A DNA stretch of 10,130 nucleotides from Phycisphaerae bacterium (GTDB lineage: Bacteria > Planctomycetota > Phycisphaerae > Sedimentisphaerales > Anaerobacaceae), in the NCBI GenBank assembly GCA_030667885.1, contig DAOUVA010000109.1, positions 1-10,130 on the forward strand, given 5' to 3'. The number at the start of each line of letters is the position of its first letter. Positions within the stretch are counted from its first letter, which is position 1. The position numbers and the translations under genes were made by a program. Below are positions 1 through 8,129 of this stretch, piece by piece. The notes beneath the pieces are model-generated. The model saw only the letters and a program-made list of their open reading frames with translations, was not told where the DNA came from and made no database searches.

Positions 1-319
1 AGGTCCGAGACGGCACGCAGATTGCATCCTGGCAATAGGCACGCTCGAACCGCACACCGCTGGCGGCCAGCCTGTCCAACCGCGGCGTCTTCACAACCGG
101 ATGCCCCGCATTTCCCATGACGTCCGCATTATGCTGGTCCGCCACGATCAAAAGCACATTCGGCCTGGACCTACCGGCCTTCTGCATCAAAGGTGTATTC
201 TTCGCAAATAGATCACATCCACCGAATCCAACCGCCGCTGCCGTCGAAGCAATACCTCTAACAAAAGACCGTCTCGTTAATTCATTGTCTCTGTTCGTGT
301 TTATTTTATCTCTGGCCAT
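1..319 (-). CDS. Sulfatase, N-terminal part, Tat-exported (runs off the left edge)
   Basis: This is the first 106 codons of a type I sulfatase, an enzyme that hydrolyses sulfate esters, here probably on a polysaccharide outside the cytoplasm. Seen: a twin-arginine signal (TRRSFVRG, residues 15-22) followed by a short Ala/Gly-rich segment; the sulfatase opening RPNVLLIVADQ (52-62) with the metal-binding Asp61; and CVPSR (101-105), the C-x-P-S-R motif whose Cys is converted to formylglycine by a maturase in this family. A Cys at residue 35 after GFGG could be a lipoprotein attachment site, but the box is poor. I chose the ATG at 319 because AGGTGG lies 4 bases upstream. An in-frame ATG at 334 has no such site. 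It lies 62 bases after the glycoside hydrolase stop and is probably in the same operon. The substrate cannot be told, and the C-terminal part is outside the window. Confidence 0.9.
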   Translation of the reverse strand, partial: MARDKINTNRDNELTRRSFVRGIASTAAAVGFGGCDLFAKNTPLMQKAGRSRPNVLLIVADQHNADVMGNAGHPVVKTPRLDRLAASGVRFERAYCQDAICVPSRT

Positions 320-381
320 AGTTCCACCTGTCATTTTGCATTTACACCGTCAAAGAATCTAATGGTTGCTGTTTACCTCTT

Positions 382-1929
382 CTATTCGACCCTTGCATGT
401 AAGACCACCGGCCCATCACCCCAGGCTCTCGGTGGAACCAGTTGTGCTGAATCTTGACTAAGCTTACCTAACGGAGCAGTCTGACCCGTATAAGGATGGA
501 ACCAATCGGCGGTAAGTGCTTTGCCGACATTGTCCAGCTTAAGCCTGAAAGGCTTGGCTTTATTAAGGAATACTATATACTCATGCCCCGGATTGGCCAG
601 GCAATAACCTTCGCTGACGATATCCTGCGGCTGCATGAGCCAGTAACGCGTTCCTGCGAAAAACTCGTACAAATTCTTGAAGTACGCGTAACCCGCCGGT
701 ACCTCCTGTGGATGGATCACGTCCCAGGCCGTGTTGGTGTAGTAATATACTATCGCCCCCCCTCCCATGCAGATTTCCCACGCCCGGCGACAGACCTCTT
801 CCGGAGATTGAACCACACCGTAGGTCTTGTCGTCCTTCCCTCCCAGACCCCATTCGTAGCCAAACTCGACGTTGACGATGGGCCATGAGTTCTGTTGCCG
901 CTGCCGGAGAATCGTTTGTCGCCACTTGCTGTGCTGCTGATCCGACCGGAAACTGAGCAATTCATTGTACGCCCCGCTGTCATAAGCAGCGTTGTCATCG
1001 TGGTTGGTAATCAAACGATGATAAGGATCGACACTGCGAATCAGGCGAAAGCGGCTGAGCTTGTATTCGAGGTCTTTCTCGTTGTGAGCTTCCTTGGAGA
1101 AATCCCACACGACATTCGGATAGGCCCCATACCGAGCCATCATCCATTTGAAAAACATGTCGTCTTCCGCCGAGCCTCTTTCAGGCCACCGAACCTTCTT
1201 GTTGTACACCTTAATCATGATGTGCGCAACAATTCCTCTTTCGTACAGTGAATGGATAACCCGATCGTAATGTTTCCAGTAGGACAGGTTAAAGCGGCTA
1301 TGGTTCGGCCTGTCGTTTGAGCCCTCCCAGGCATACATCGCCGGAGGGCCGAAGTCATCGCTTTCCGTCTTGCCTTTGCGCCATCCGCAGTCGTGGGCAT
1401 AGGCGTTGATGATAATATAATTGAACCTGTGATCGGCTAAAGTGTCGAGAAAACGGTTAACTCGTGTCAGCTTCTCATCCTCCATATCCAAAGCCCAAAG
1501 CCAGTCACACTCATAGCCCATGAGAAAGTACCGCGTGCCGTCTTCGTAAACAAAGTGATGCGGGCTGTCGGCATCGACCCGCAAACCTCCGTGGACCTTG
1601 GTGTTTGGATTTCGGACACAGGTGAAAGAAACATTCCTGTCGTTGAGCGTCGGCTCGCTGGACTGTGTTGTGAAGCTCCACCTGCCTTCGGTGTTGGCGG
1701 CAATGCGAAGCTTCCAAACGCCTTGGCCGTCATAGAAGCCGAGTGTTGTAAAGACACGGCCGTCGGGCCCCGTCACAACGGCCCTGAAATCAACCGTGAA
1801 AGGATTCTCGAAAACCGCCGAACTCTTGAACTCGAAATCCTGCGGCTGAAACCGGGGACTTGCAGGAATAGCGCCGGAGACATAAGATACGCAGATAATG
1901 CAAACAATAAAAGGAATGATTTTTTTCAT
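382..1929 (-). CDS. Secreted glycoside hydrolase, DUF5060 + apiosidase-like (DUF4038-type) barrel
   Basis: This 515-residue protein is probably exported and cleaves a plant or algal polysaccharide. Residues 1-20 look like a Sec signal peptide (MKK, hydrophobic core, VSGA cleavage site). Residues about 25-105 resemble the DUF5060 beta-sandwich that precedes this kind of hydrolase. Residues about 120-430 have the features of a TIM-barrel hydrolase: HHFVYEDGTRYFLMGYE near the start, WDFSKEAHNE (candidate acid/base Glu280 or Glu284), and NVEFGYE (candidate nucleophile Glu355 or Glu359). The last 75 residues (YCLANPGHEYIVFLN, then WFHPYTGQ) resemble the small beta domain called the putative collagen-binding domain 2 in Pfam, common at the end of DUF4038 proteins. 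Family assignment is by recognition of motifs, and the catalytic residues are inferred. The ATG at 1929 has a modest GAGAG site. It is flanked by sulfatases on both sides, which suggests a sulfated glycan substrate. Confidence 0.78.
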   Translation of the reverse strand: MKKIIPFIVCIICVSYVSGAIPASPRFQPQDFEFKSSAVFENPFTVDFRAVVTGPDGRVFTTLGFYDGQGVWKLRIAANTEGRWSFTTQSSEPTLNDRNVSFTCVRNPNTKVHGGLRVDADSPHHFVYEDGTRYFLMGYECDWLWALDMEDEKLTRVNRFLDTLADHRFNYIIINAYAHDCGWRKGKTESDDFGPPAMYAWEGSNDRPNHSRFNLSYWKHYDRVIHSLYERGIVAHIMIKVYNKKVRWPERGSAEDDMFFKWMMARYGAYPNVVWDFSKEAHNEKDLEYKLSRFRLIRSVDPYHRLITNHDDNAAYDSGAYNELLSFRSDQQHSKWRQTILRQRQQNSWPIVNVEFGYEWGLGGKDDKTYGVVQSPEEVCRRAWEICMGGGAIVYYYTNTAWDVIHPQEVPAGYAYFKNLYEFFAGTRYWLMQPQDIVSEGYCLANPGHEYIVFLNKAKPFRLKLDNVGKALTADWFHPYTGQTAPLGKLSQDSAQLVPPRAWGDGPVVLHARVE

Positions 1930-2041
1930 CGCTCTCTCACTTTCTAATCGCTAAGATTGACAAAGTACATATCGCCTATAAGGTCTTTTCATTTTCATAA
2001 GAATACCGAATAACCTCAGCCCATGCAATGGAAGTTTTTCA

Positions 2042-2114
2042 ACCTAAATGCAGGACCGGACGTCATGGTCGCTTATCTTAAGAAATCCATTGCTCTATCC
2101 ATCTGAGCCAACTG
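2042..2114 (-). other. tRNA-like 5' half (possible tRNA-Arg remnant)
   Basis: On the minus strand, directly after the sulfatase stop, positions 2108-2092 read GCTCAGATGGATAGAGC. This is an excellent tRNA D-arm: a 4-bp stem GCTC/GAGC with a loop containing the conserved GG. It is preceded by TG and followed by AATGGATTTCT, which would place TCT at the anticodon (Arg) after U33. The rest fails. The 3' side of the anticodon stem does not pair, there is no GGTTCGAATCC T-arm, and no acceptor partner is visible down to 2042. I therefore read it as a tRNA fragment or decayed tRNA rather than a working gene. A chance match is possible but unlikely for the D-arm. Confidence 0.4.
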
Positions 2115-3635
2115 CTATTTCCAGCTTATGTTCACGTGCCACGGACCTTTGGTCGCCTCGTCAAGGGTTAGTGTGGCCATGAGGCGGGTGGGGCCTTTGT
2201 CTATGGACATGCCTGTGAACTTAGCCGAGGTGTCACCTTTGTCGATCGTCTGGCCGACTTTACGACCTGATACTTCAAGCAGCACCTCGCCGTCGGTGCT
2301 GGCAGCAGGGAAATCAATCTTGATATCGTATTTGCCGCCCTTGGCCGCGTAGAGTTCCCAGTAACCGTTGGAATCGGCCGCCCATGCGCGGCCTTTAGCG
2401 TGTCGCCAGTCCTGCCGCGTAAGGACAACCGGATTTTCATGGGCAGTGCCGATATGGATACGGGGCGGCGCGTAGTTGTCGGCTCTCGTGCTGCTGACAT
2501 CGGCGAACCATGCCTCGTACTCTCTTCGCATCGCCTTGACGATATCTGGTCGCTCGGCGGCGAGGTCGTTTTGTTCGAGTGGGTCGGCGGCCATATCGTA
2601 GAGTTCTAATTTCGGCTCGCCTTCGAAATTTTCGCGTCCGAATCCACTGCCGTGGAGGAGTTTCCATCGCTGATTTCTTGCGGCGAAATTATGGTAAAGG
2701 ACAGGTGCGTCGCCGCGGTGCGATTGGATGTAAATAGTGCGGTCGTGCCATGCGATCCGTTTTTCCTGGAGCAGGGGCAGGATACTTCTGCCGTCGAGTT
2801 CGAGGCCCTTCGGCTTCGCTACTCCGCAGGCTTCGAGGATTGTCGGGAGCACGTCAATATGGGCGGCGATTCGGTCCGAAGATGCCCCCGGCCTGACGAC
2901 ACCCGGCCACTGGAAGAAGAACGGCGAACGGATACCGCCCTCGTGGACGTGACTTTTCATACCTTTCATGCCCGCGACATATCGCCGGCCGTTGGGGCCG
3001 TTATCAACCATGAATATAACGATGGTATTCTCGGTGATGCCGAGTTGGTCAAGTTTGGCGAAGAGCTTGCCAACGTTGTCGTCGATGTTGGTGATCATTG
3101 CGTATATTCGGGCACGCTTGTCGGGATCGTTGTCACTTGGAAGTTTGTGCCCCTTGTCCTGCGGAAAGTTCCGGTTGCTAAGGTCCATCGCTTTGTATTT
3201 CTCGTAGAGCTCTTCCGGGACATCGCCGAACGGGCCGTGCGGGGCGTTTGTCGGGATGTAAGCGAAGAAGCTCTTCGATTGAGCGGCGCACTCTGACATC
3301 CAGCTCATCGCCCTGCCGAAATACACATCGGTGCAGTAGCCCTTGAATTGCTTCGGTTGGCCGTTGTCCATAAGTATCGGGTCGGTGTATTTGCCTTCGC
3401 CTCCGGGCGGGTCGGCTGGCTGACCTATCCCACCGCCGCGGTGTACGACGGATTCGCTGAAGCCCTGGTCCATCGGCCGCATTGGGTAATTGTCACCGAG
3501 GTGCCATTTACCGAAGATCCCGGTTTCGTATCCTGCCTCGCGGAGTATTTCGGCCACGGTGGTCTCTTCAGGCTCCATCACCGGACCTAAGTCAAGCAGT
3601 AGGGGTGGGTAGGTATGTACCATCTTTACATTCAT
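2115..3635 (-). pseudogene. Sulfatase lacking its N-terminal region, 5'-truncated
   Basis: The 506-codon open frame matches a sulfatase from just after the usual catalytic motif onward. Seen: EETTVAEILREAGYETGIFGKWHLGD (residues 23-48, with the conserved GKWHLG), NAPHGPF (130-136), the metal-site pair VDNG (Asp211, Asn212), and MKSHVHEGGIRSP (226-238), followed by a C-terminal beta-rich extension from about residue 395. Missing: the signal peptide, the first metal-binding Asp pair and the C/S-x-P-S-R motif, which together normally take up about 80-100 residues. In frame, a TAA occurs eight codons before the first ATG, and the 80 bases upstream show no sulfatase-like coding in any frame. The ATG has no ribosome-binding site. 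Without the formylglycine residue it cannot be an active sulfatase, so I call it a pseudogene, although the remaining frame is intact. Same-strand neighbours are the secretion gene upstream and the glycoside hydrolase downstream. Confidence 0.75.
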
Positions 3636-3715
3636 AGCTGCTTGGGTTTGAGTGATTTATGGTCTGTGGCTGGTTTCGATATAAGAGACTGATGGCTTGT
3701 TTCTTATTTTCAACT

Positions 3716-4177
3716 TCATGGAAACCTTATTATCTTTTGTGCCCAGTTCTTGCCGTTTTTTGTAAATTCAACCTTGTCTTTATATATTTTGACAATTGTA
3801 ACGCCGTCAGTAGTATCTCCCTCATACACTATTATTTTATTATTAATTACAGCTGATTGGTTGTCTTTGCTGTAACAAATCCCTGTAACCAATCCAAATG
3901 TCTCTGACTCGGATTTAGTTGTATTATCGTTAATTTTTTCTTTATTCGATAAAGGAACAGAATGAAGTTCATTGAAGTTTGTGGGATTTTCTCTGGCCTT
4001 GTCAGATACCTCAGCACTATTTGACCGTATTGTAAAAGCCTGCTTGAGAACTGCCGCTTTGGTGCTATCAATGTCAGCGGTTACTAACTTAATAAGCAAA
4101 ATGCAGAGTATACAGACAAATACCGCCAATTCAGCATTCAAAAACCAACGCGTTTTTGGTTTAACAGTATCACTCAT
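3716..4177 (-). CDS. Small bitopic membrane protein, GspB/GspC-like C-terminal domain (type II secretion-associated)
   Basis: This 153-residue protein has a short cytoplasmic start, one membrane segment at about residues 15-33 (AELAVFVCILCILLIKLV), a polar, low-complexity linker (about 40-90), and a compact C-terminal domain. That domain reads TFGLVTGICYSKDNQSAVIN, then a short strand, EGDTTDGVTIVKIYKDKVEF and NGKNW. The pattern (bond-forming Gly, Tyr-Ser-x-Asp, Ala-x-Ile-Asn, Glu-Gly-Asp, then a Val-x-Ile and a Val-Glu-Phe strand) is the one seen in the periplasmic beta domains of GspB/GspC-type and PilP-type proteins, which link the inner-membrane platform to the secretin. The resemblance is by eye, not by search. 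AAAGGAG lies about 6 bases before the ATG, a strong start. It follows the prepilin by 125 bases on the same strand, supporting a secretion or pilus role. Confidence 0.65.
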   Translation of the reverse strand: MSDTVKPKTRWFLNAELAVFVCILCILLIKLVTADIDSTKAAVLKQAFTIRSNSAEVSDKARENPTNFNELHSVPLSNKEKINDNTTKSESETFGLVTGICYSKDNQSAVINNKIIVYEGDTTDGVTIVKIYKDKVEFTKNGKNWAQKIIRFP

Positions 4178-4302
4178 TTTGATTCTCCTTTAATTAAGCT
4201 TGGCTCCTCTAAGCCACAAAGGATAGAGCGTTGTATTAGAGTTTACCTGTACTGATATTATACGAAAGCCATATGAATAAGATTGTTTTTTTACAAAATT
4301 CT

Positions 4303-4710
4303 TTAAGGAGTATAGACCCAGCCTGAATTACTAAGTACTCCAGAGCCGGTAAGACCGGCAGGAGCCGTTACTGTTATAGTAACATTTCCATTGCCATCGA
4401 CAGAAGCAAACGTGAAATTGCTGGCCTGAAAGTACCTGCCGGTAAGGTCACCTGAGATAAAACCTAAAGTCCCCTGGATCGTATCAAGAGTGCTGCCTGC
4501 CATTGCAGCCACCGCGACGGAATCCTCGGTATAATAAGCGCGCAAAGCGATACGAATAGTACCGGCTATCGCAGCACTTTCCGACCATTTTGCCTGCTCG
4601 ATTCGGCCGCGAAGAATCGGAACCGCAACCGCAGCCAGGATACCGACAATCAGAATAACGACCATCAGCTCAATTAATGTGAAGCCCTTTTTCTTTCTGC
4701 CCTTTTCCAT
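4303..4710 (-). CDS. Type IV prepilin / type II secretion pseudopilin
   Basis: This 135-residue subunit has the class-III signal of type IV pilins. A short basic leader, MEKGRKKKG, is followed by FTLIELMVVILIVGILAAVAVPIL. The prepilin peptidase should cut after Gly9 and methylate Phe10, and Glu14 (the conserved Glu5 of mature pilins) is present. After the hydrophobic helix comes a globular domain of about 90 residues that is Gly-, Thr- and Val-rich (for example GNVTITVTAPAGL), ending GWVYTP, which is short compared with major pilins and closer to pseudopilins. Two starts are possible: a TTG at 4716 and this ATG at 4710. Neither has a clear ribosome-binding site, and both give a normal leader. 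It lies 63 bases after the PilX-like gene and is probably co-transcribed with it. Confidence 0.88.
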   Translation of the reverse strand: MEKGRKKKGFTLIELMVVILIVGILAAVAVPILRGRIEQAKWSESAAIAGTIRIALRAYYTEDSVAVAAMAGSTLDTIQGTLGFISGDLTGRYFQASNFTFASVDGNGNVTITVTAPAGLTGSGVLSNSGWVYTP

Positions 4711-4773
4711 CTTCAATTTCTGATATTCTCGTATTGCGTTTTTCTTTTGTGCGATAGATATACCTTAAATCGC

Positions 4774-6300
4774 TCAGTTTCCTGGCAATTCTTCCCAGTA
4801 TCTCAGTCCACTAAAAATAGTGCCCTTTCCTCTTGGAAGGCCCGGAGGTTGTGTTTCTTGAGTTCCTACCCGATCATCATAGGTAATCGCCATCTGATAA
4901 TGTCTGAGACTACTACTTTCGCTTCCTGTCAGTGCAACTCCTGTCTCCAGATCTACCCATTGGCCAGTGCTCGAATCGAAGTGTGCTGGCCTCGCATCCC
5001 CAGTTCCGTCCAGATCATACCAATCCCGCTCGATGGAGACTTGATTCAAAGCGTTTAGATTGCCATAAACAGAAAAACCGGTTGTAGGCTCTACTTTGCC
5101 ACCGGTAACGGAGTCGGTGTTGTATAAAAAGCTGTCTGCAGCGAACATTAATCCAGAAACGGTGTACATAGTCCCATATCGGGGGTCTCCAAAATAGACG
5201 TTTCCGCCGCTTATAAGCTGACCTGAACCGTCATATTGGCCCAGAGCTACCAGACCCAACAAGCTTTCGCTATCTGCATATTTGATATTGTCTGAGAGAT
5301 GGATATCTCCTGTCACCACGATTGTCACTTTACCGTCAACTAAAAATCCATAAGTGCTTGTGTTGTGAACCCATAGATCGCCGTCTACGTAGTAAACCCT
5401 GTTTTCTCCCACATTTAAAGGTGTTGGTGCATCCTTTTGTGTTCCCCCTCCTATCACACTTGCCGGCTCAAGGAAATAATCATCACAGGAAGTAGCGCTA
5501 CACTCGCCCGATCTGTTGGACGGATTTTTTACCATCACATTGTATAACTCATTGCCTGATGGCAGATATCCTGAACCAACGCCTGCATCTGCAAAGATTT
5601 GGCTCACATTATGTGTATTATTTACTGCATAGTTCATGTTTTCTAAGCTGGGATGACTCTTTACAGCAGTGTCCTCGGTAACTGCACCGGAAACAGAGGC
5701 ACTGTCTAAGATATTAGCATTGCCAGTGGAGTCAACATCTCCATTGAAGTTACCCAAAGGCGAGGGATTAACACTGCTCTCTTCGTACAAAGTGGCATCT
5801 CCATTAACATACATATTTCCTTTCACTATGTCTTTTCCGCCAACTTCTCCCGCTCCCAAGGGCTGGGGGTCGCCTTGCCCTCTTAACTCGAACGACCATT
5901 CCTCTCCAGCCGCATTGCCGCCATATATAGCCTTTTCATAAGAAGGCGACAGAAAAGATAATTCAGCTTTAATTTTTTTAACTTCCAATCCCACACTGCC
6001 GGTCGAAACAGCATAAGGAGGGTCTGCATCCATGTTCAAATCAACCTGGAAGTTTGCTTCTCCCAAAGCCGTATCCGCAATGTCTTCGAATTGTTCATTG
6101 TACAGCTTTGTGGACAATTGTGCTATTCCCGCCTCGGCCGCATAAAAAGCTTGTGTTGAGTTCAGCTCCTTCTTAGTCATTACTATCTCGGTCTTCGCCA
6201 GATTGAGAATAGCGAAACCTAAAATGAGAAAGATACAAGCGAAGCCCAATACTGAAACAAGGGCCAGTCCCTTTTCTGATTTGGATATTCTGTTTTTCAT
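4774..6300 (-). CDS. PilX N-terminal domain protein, large pilus-assembly/secretion component
   Basis: This 508-residue protein starts with a basic stretch (MKNRISKSEKG) and a hydrophobic helix (GLALVSVLGFACIFLILGFAI, about residues 11-31), then NLAKTEIVMTKKELNSTQAFYAAEAGI. This helix with FYAAEAG is the hallmark of PilX_N-type minor pilins/pseudopilins. Residues about 110-500 form a passenger of beta-rich segments (repeated YYVDGDLWV, KVTIVVTGDIHLSDN, GNVYFG motifs). This is common in large planctomycete and delta-proteobacterial PilX-like proteins, but the function is not known. Typical PilX is about 150-200 residues, so this one is unusually long. AAGGT lies about 10 bases before the ATG. 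It heads the prepilin block and is followed by the pseudopilin. I am confident of the N-terminal family and unsure of the passenger. Confidence 0.8.
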   Translation of the reverse strand: MKNRISKSEKGLALVSVLGFACIFLILGFAILNLAKTEIVMTKKELNSTQAFYAAEAGIAQLSTKLYNEQFEDIADTALGEANFQVDLNMDADPPYAVSTGSVGLEVKKIKAELSFLSPSYEKAIYGGNAAGEEWSFELRGQGDPQPLGAGEVGGKDIVKGNMYVNGDATLYEESSVNPSPLGNFNGDVDSTGNANILDSASVSGAVTEDTAVKSHPSLENMNYAVNNTHNVSQIFADAGVGSGYLPSGNELYNVMVKNPSNRSGECSATSCDDYFLEPASVIGGGTQKDAPTPLNVGENRVYYVDGDLWVHNTSTYGFLVDGKVTIVVTGDIHLSDNIKYADSESLLGLVALGQYDGSGQLISGGNVYFGDPRYGTMYTVSGLMFAADSFLYNTDSVTGGKVEPTTGFSVYGNLNALNQVSIERDWYDLDGTGDARPAHFDSSTGQWVDLETGVALTGSESSSLRHYQMAITYDDRVGTQETQPPGLPRGKGTIFSGLRYWEELPGN

Positions 6301-6427
6301 TTGAAATTACCTTCACATAATTTCACAACACTTATATCCTTAATCTTACACCATCACTGTCCATAATTTTGCATCATTACTGTTGAAGCTAAATGTGTTT
6401 CTAAATTATATTCTTTCATCTTGAGGT

Positions 6428-7567
6428 CTAAAGTATCTCAAGGCCAACTGCTGTGACATCGTCGATTTCAGAAGGTTCCAGTTCTTTATTTTCCGCAAGC
6501 ACACTAAATTTATCCATCATCTCAACAATCGGAGAGCCTATAATTTCAAGAAATTCATCTCTTAAATCAAGGGGAGTTATATCGTTGGAATTGCTGATAC
6601 ACGGTATGGCTCCGTCGGAGTACAATAGCAGCTTATCTCCGGGTTGAAGCTGTATGGTTCGTTGGCTATATTCAGCTTCTTCAAGAATTCCGAGTAGTGA
6701 GCCGTCAATTTCCAAGTTTTGTGGCTGTTCTTGCCCTCTGATAAGAATAGGATATGGATGTCCTGCACGGCAGTAGGTTAGCTGTAGTGTGTTGATATTA
6801 ATCAGACAATAACAACAAGTTATAAACTGGCAGCCTGAGAGTTTCTGTGCATATAGTCGTAAATTGACATTCTTCATAAGTTCCGCCGGCGACAATACAC
6901 AGCGATTGTTTTGAACGTCCTCATACATAGCAATTGTTTGTTTTATAAAAATTGATAACAGCGCAGCGGGCATTCCATGGCCTACCACATCAGCCACATA
7001 GAAGCCCACATGCTGCTCGTCGATACGCTTCACATCATAAATATCACCTGAGACACACTCTGCCGGCAAAATAAAAGTAGCCCAACGTAATTTATCGCAG
7101 TTTGGCAGTTTTTCAGGCAGAAAATCCCGCTGAACAATACCAGCCAAACGAAGCTCCTCGGACAACTGGGCATACAGTGATGCCAGATTCATAATTGCAT
7201 CTCTGAGGCGGATCTGGACTTTTATTTTGGCAAGAAGCTCATCGTTGTCAAATGGCTTTACTATATAGTCATCTGTACCGACTTCGTAACCTTTCAGTCG
7301 TGATTCTACGGAAGTTTTAGATGAGACAAGAATAATATGTGTCGTTTCGCTTTGGGGATCCGATTTGATTTGTCGACAGGTTTCGTAGCCATCCATACCG
7401 GGCATCACAATATCGAGCAGCACTAGATCGGGCTTGAACTGGCCTATTTTCTCCAGGCACTGTTGACCGCTATTGGCTGTGGCCAAGGCATATTGCTCTT
7501 CCAGCAATTCCTTAAGAATCTCAACATTGATTTCAACGTCGTCAACAATTAGTATCTTTTTTTTCAT
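6428..7567 (-). CDS. Response regulator fused to SpoIIE/PP2C Ser/Thr phosphatase (RsbU-like)
   Basis: This 379-residue protein has two domains. Residues 1-120 are a CheY-type receiver: acidic pocket DD (9-10), phospho-acceptor Asp52 in LVLLDIVMPG, SS at 82-83, Lys104 in VKPF. A linker helix follows (about 120-150). Residues about 165-379 are a PP2C/SpoIIE phosphatase: VSGDIYD, VADVVGHGMPAALLS, the SDG loop and the final EIDDVTAVGL, which between them carry the metal-binding Asp residues of this family. By family knowledge, phosphorylation of the receiver switches the phosphatase on, and its substrate is usually an anti-sigma-antagonist protein; none is encoded in the window. The GTG at 7579 is an alternative start adding four residues. 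I prefer the ATG, with GAGTG upstream. It lies 80 bases after the preceding receiver gene, which is probably in the same operon. Confidence 0.9.
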   Translation of the reverse strand: MKKKILIVDDVEINVEILKELLEEQYALATANSGQQCLEKIGQFKPDLVLLDIVMPGMDGYETCRQIKSDPQSETTHIILVSSKTSVESRLKGYEVGTDDYIVKPFDNDELLAKIKVQIRLRDAIMNLASLYAQLSEELRLAGIVQRDFLPEKLPNCDKLRWATFILPAECVSGDIYDVKRIDEQHVGFYVADVVGHGMPAALLSIFIKQTIAMYEDVQNNRCVLSPAELMKNVNLRLYAQKLSGCQFITCCYCLININTLQLTYCRAGHPYPILIRGQEQPQNLEIDGSLLGILEEAEYSQRTIQLQPGDKLLLYSDGAIPCISNSNDITPLDLRDEFLEIIGSPIVEMMDKFSVLAENKELEPSEIDDVTAVGLEIL

Positions 7568-7647
7568 GCTCGATTTCACTCGTTTGATAACAAGTACTTA
7601 GTCACGAATCCTGCTTTCATGCTATCGTATCAGTATTTAACAAGTTT

Positions 7648-8049
7648 TTATTCGTTTTCTGATATTGCTTCAATGGGTTCTGGACGCAAATGGGCGCACA
7701 CCTTCGCTAAAAGCTCTTCCCCATCAAAGGGCTTAGTTAAATAATCATCGGCACCGATTTGATAGCCCTTGAGACGATCTGATTCCATTGCCTTGGCGGA
7801 TACCATGATAATCTTGGTATGCCTTAGCGATGAGCTCTTTCGTATTTGTTGGCACACCTCATAACCATTCATACCATTTAACATAATGTCTAATATAATC
7901 AGGTCTGGCCGGAATTCCTGGGCTGCCTTAAGGGCATCTATACCTGTGGAAACAGTCATTAGGTTGTATTGGCTCCCAAGCAATTCCTCGATAACCGCCA
8001 GATTAATTGAATTATCATCGACAGCTAAAATTTTACTTTTCTCTTGCAC
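7648..8049 (-). CDS. Stand-alone receiver-domain response regulator
   Basis: This 133-residue protein is almost entirely a CheY-like receiver: ILAVDDN (acidic Asp11, Asp12), phospho-acceptor Asp54 in LIILDIMLNGMNG, Ser84, and Lys106 in LTKPFDGEELL. It has no output domain, only a short tail (LRPEPIEAISENE). Such proteins act as phosphorelay shuttles or by protein contact. The start is GTG, supported by AAGGGG (8057-8062) seven bases upstream, and no ATG in this frame is near. Its neighbours are a histidine kinase upstream (80 bases) and an Asp-phosphorylated phosphatase downstream. The kinase could phosphorylate either receiver. Confidence 0.88.
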   Translation of the reverse strand: MQEKSKILAVDDNSINLAVIEELLGSQYNLMTVSTGIDALKAAQEFRPDLIILDIMLNGMNGYEVCQQIRKSSSLRHTKIIMVSAKAMESDRLKGYQIGADDYLTKPFDGEELLAKVCAHLRPEPIEAISENE

Positions 8050-8056
8050 AATATTG

Positions 8057-8062
8057 CCCCTT
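8057..8062 (-). promoter_or_regulatory. Ribosome-binding site deciding the GTG start of the receiver gene
   Basis: AAGGGG on the minus strand, seven bases before the GTG at 8049. No other start codon is correctly spaced from it, so it fixes the start of the stand-alone receiver. Confidence 0.65.
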
Positions 8063-8129
8063 ATAAATAATTAGGCCTTTGCACTACCAGTGCCAGATAG
8101 CAACAACAAATTCTCGTTATACTTCTCAC

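Noticed and set aside
496..888. Plus-strand 130-codon ORF opposite the glycoside hydrolase, and similar ones at 895-1251 and 1555-1947
   Set aside because: They lie on the opposite strand of a clear protein with recognisable domains and show no own motifs.
2652..3296. Long plus-strand open frame of 214 codons opposite the sulfatase
   Set aside because: It is antisense to a strongly recognised sulfatase and has no family motifs. GC-rich coding sequence often leaves such open frames.
6420..6442. Inverted repeat CTTGAG/CTCAAG over the stop of the phosphatase gene
   Set aside because: The stem is only six bases with an 11-base loop and no U-run, so it is too weak for a terminator.
8081..8093. 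Hairpin GCACT-3 nt-AGTGC between the kinase and receiver genes
   Set aside because: The stem is only 5 bp and no T-tract follows it, so I cannot call it a terminator.
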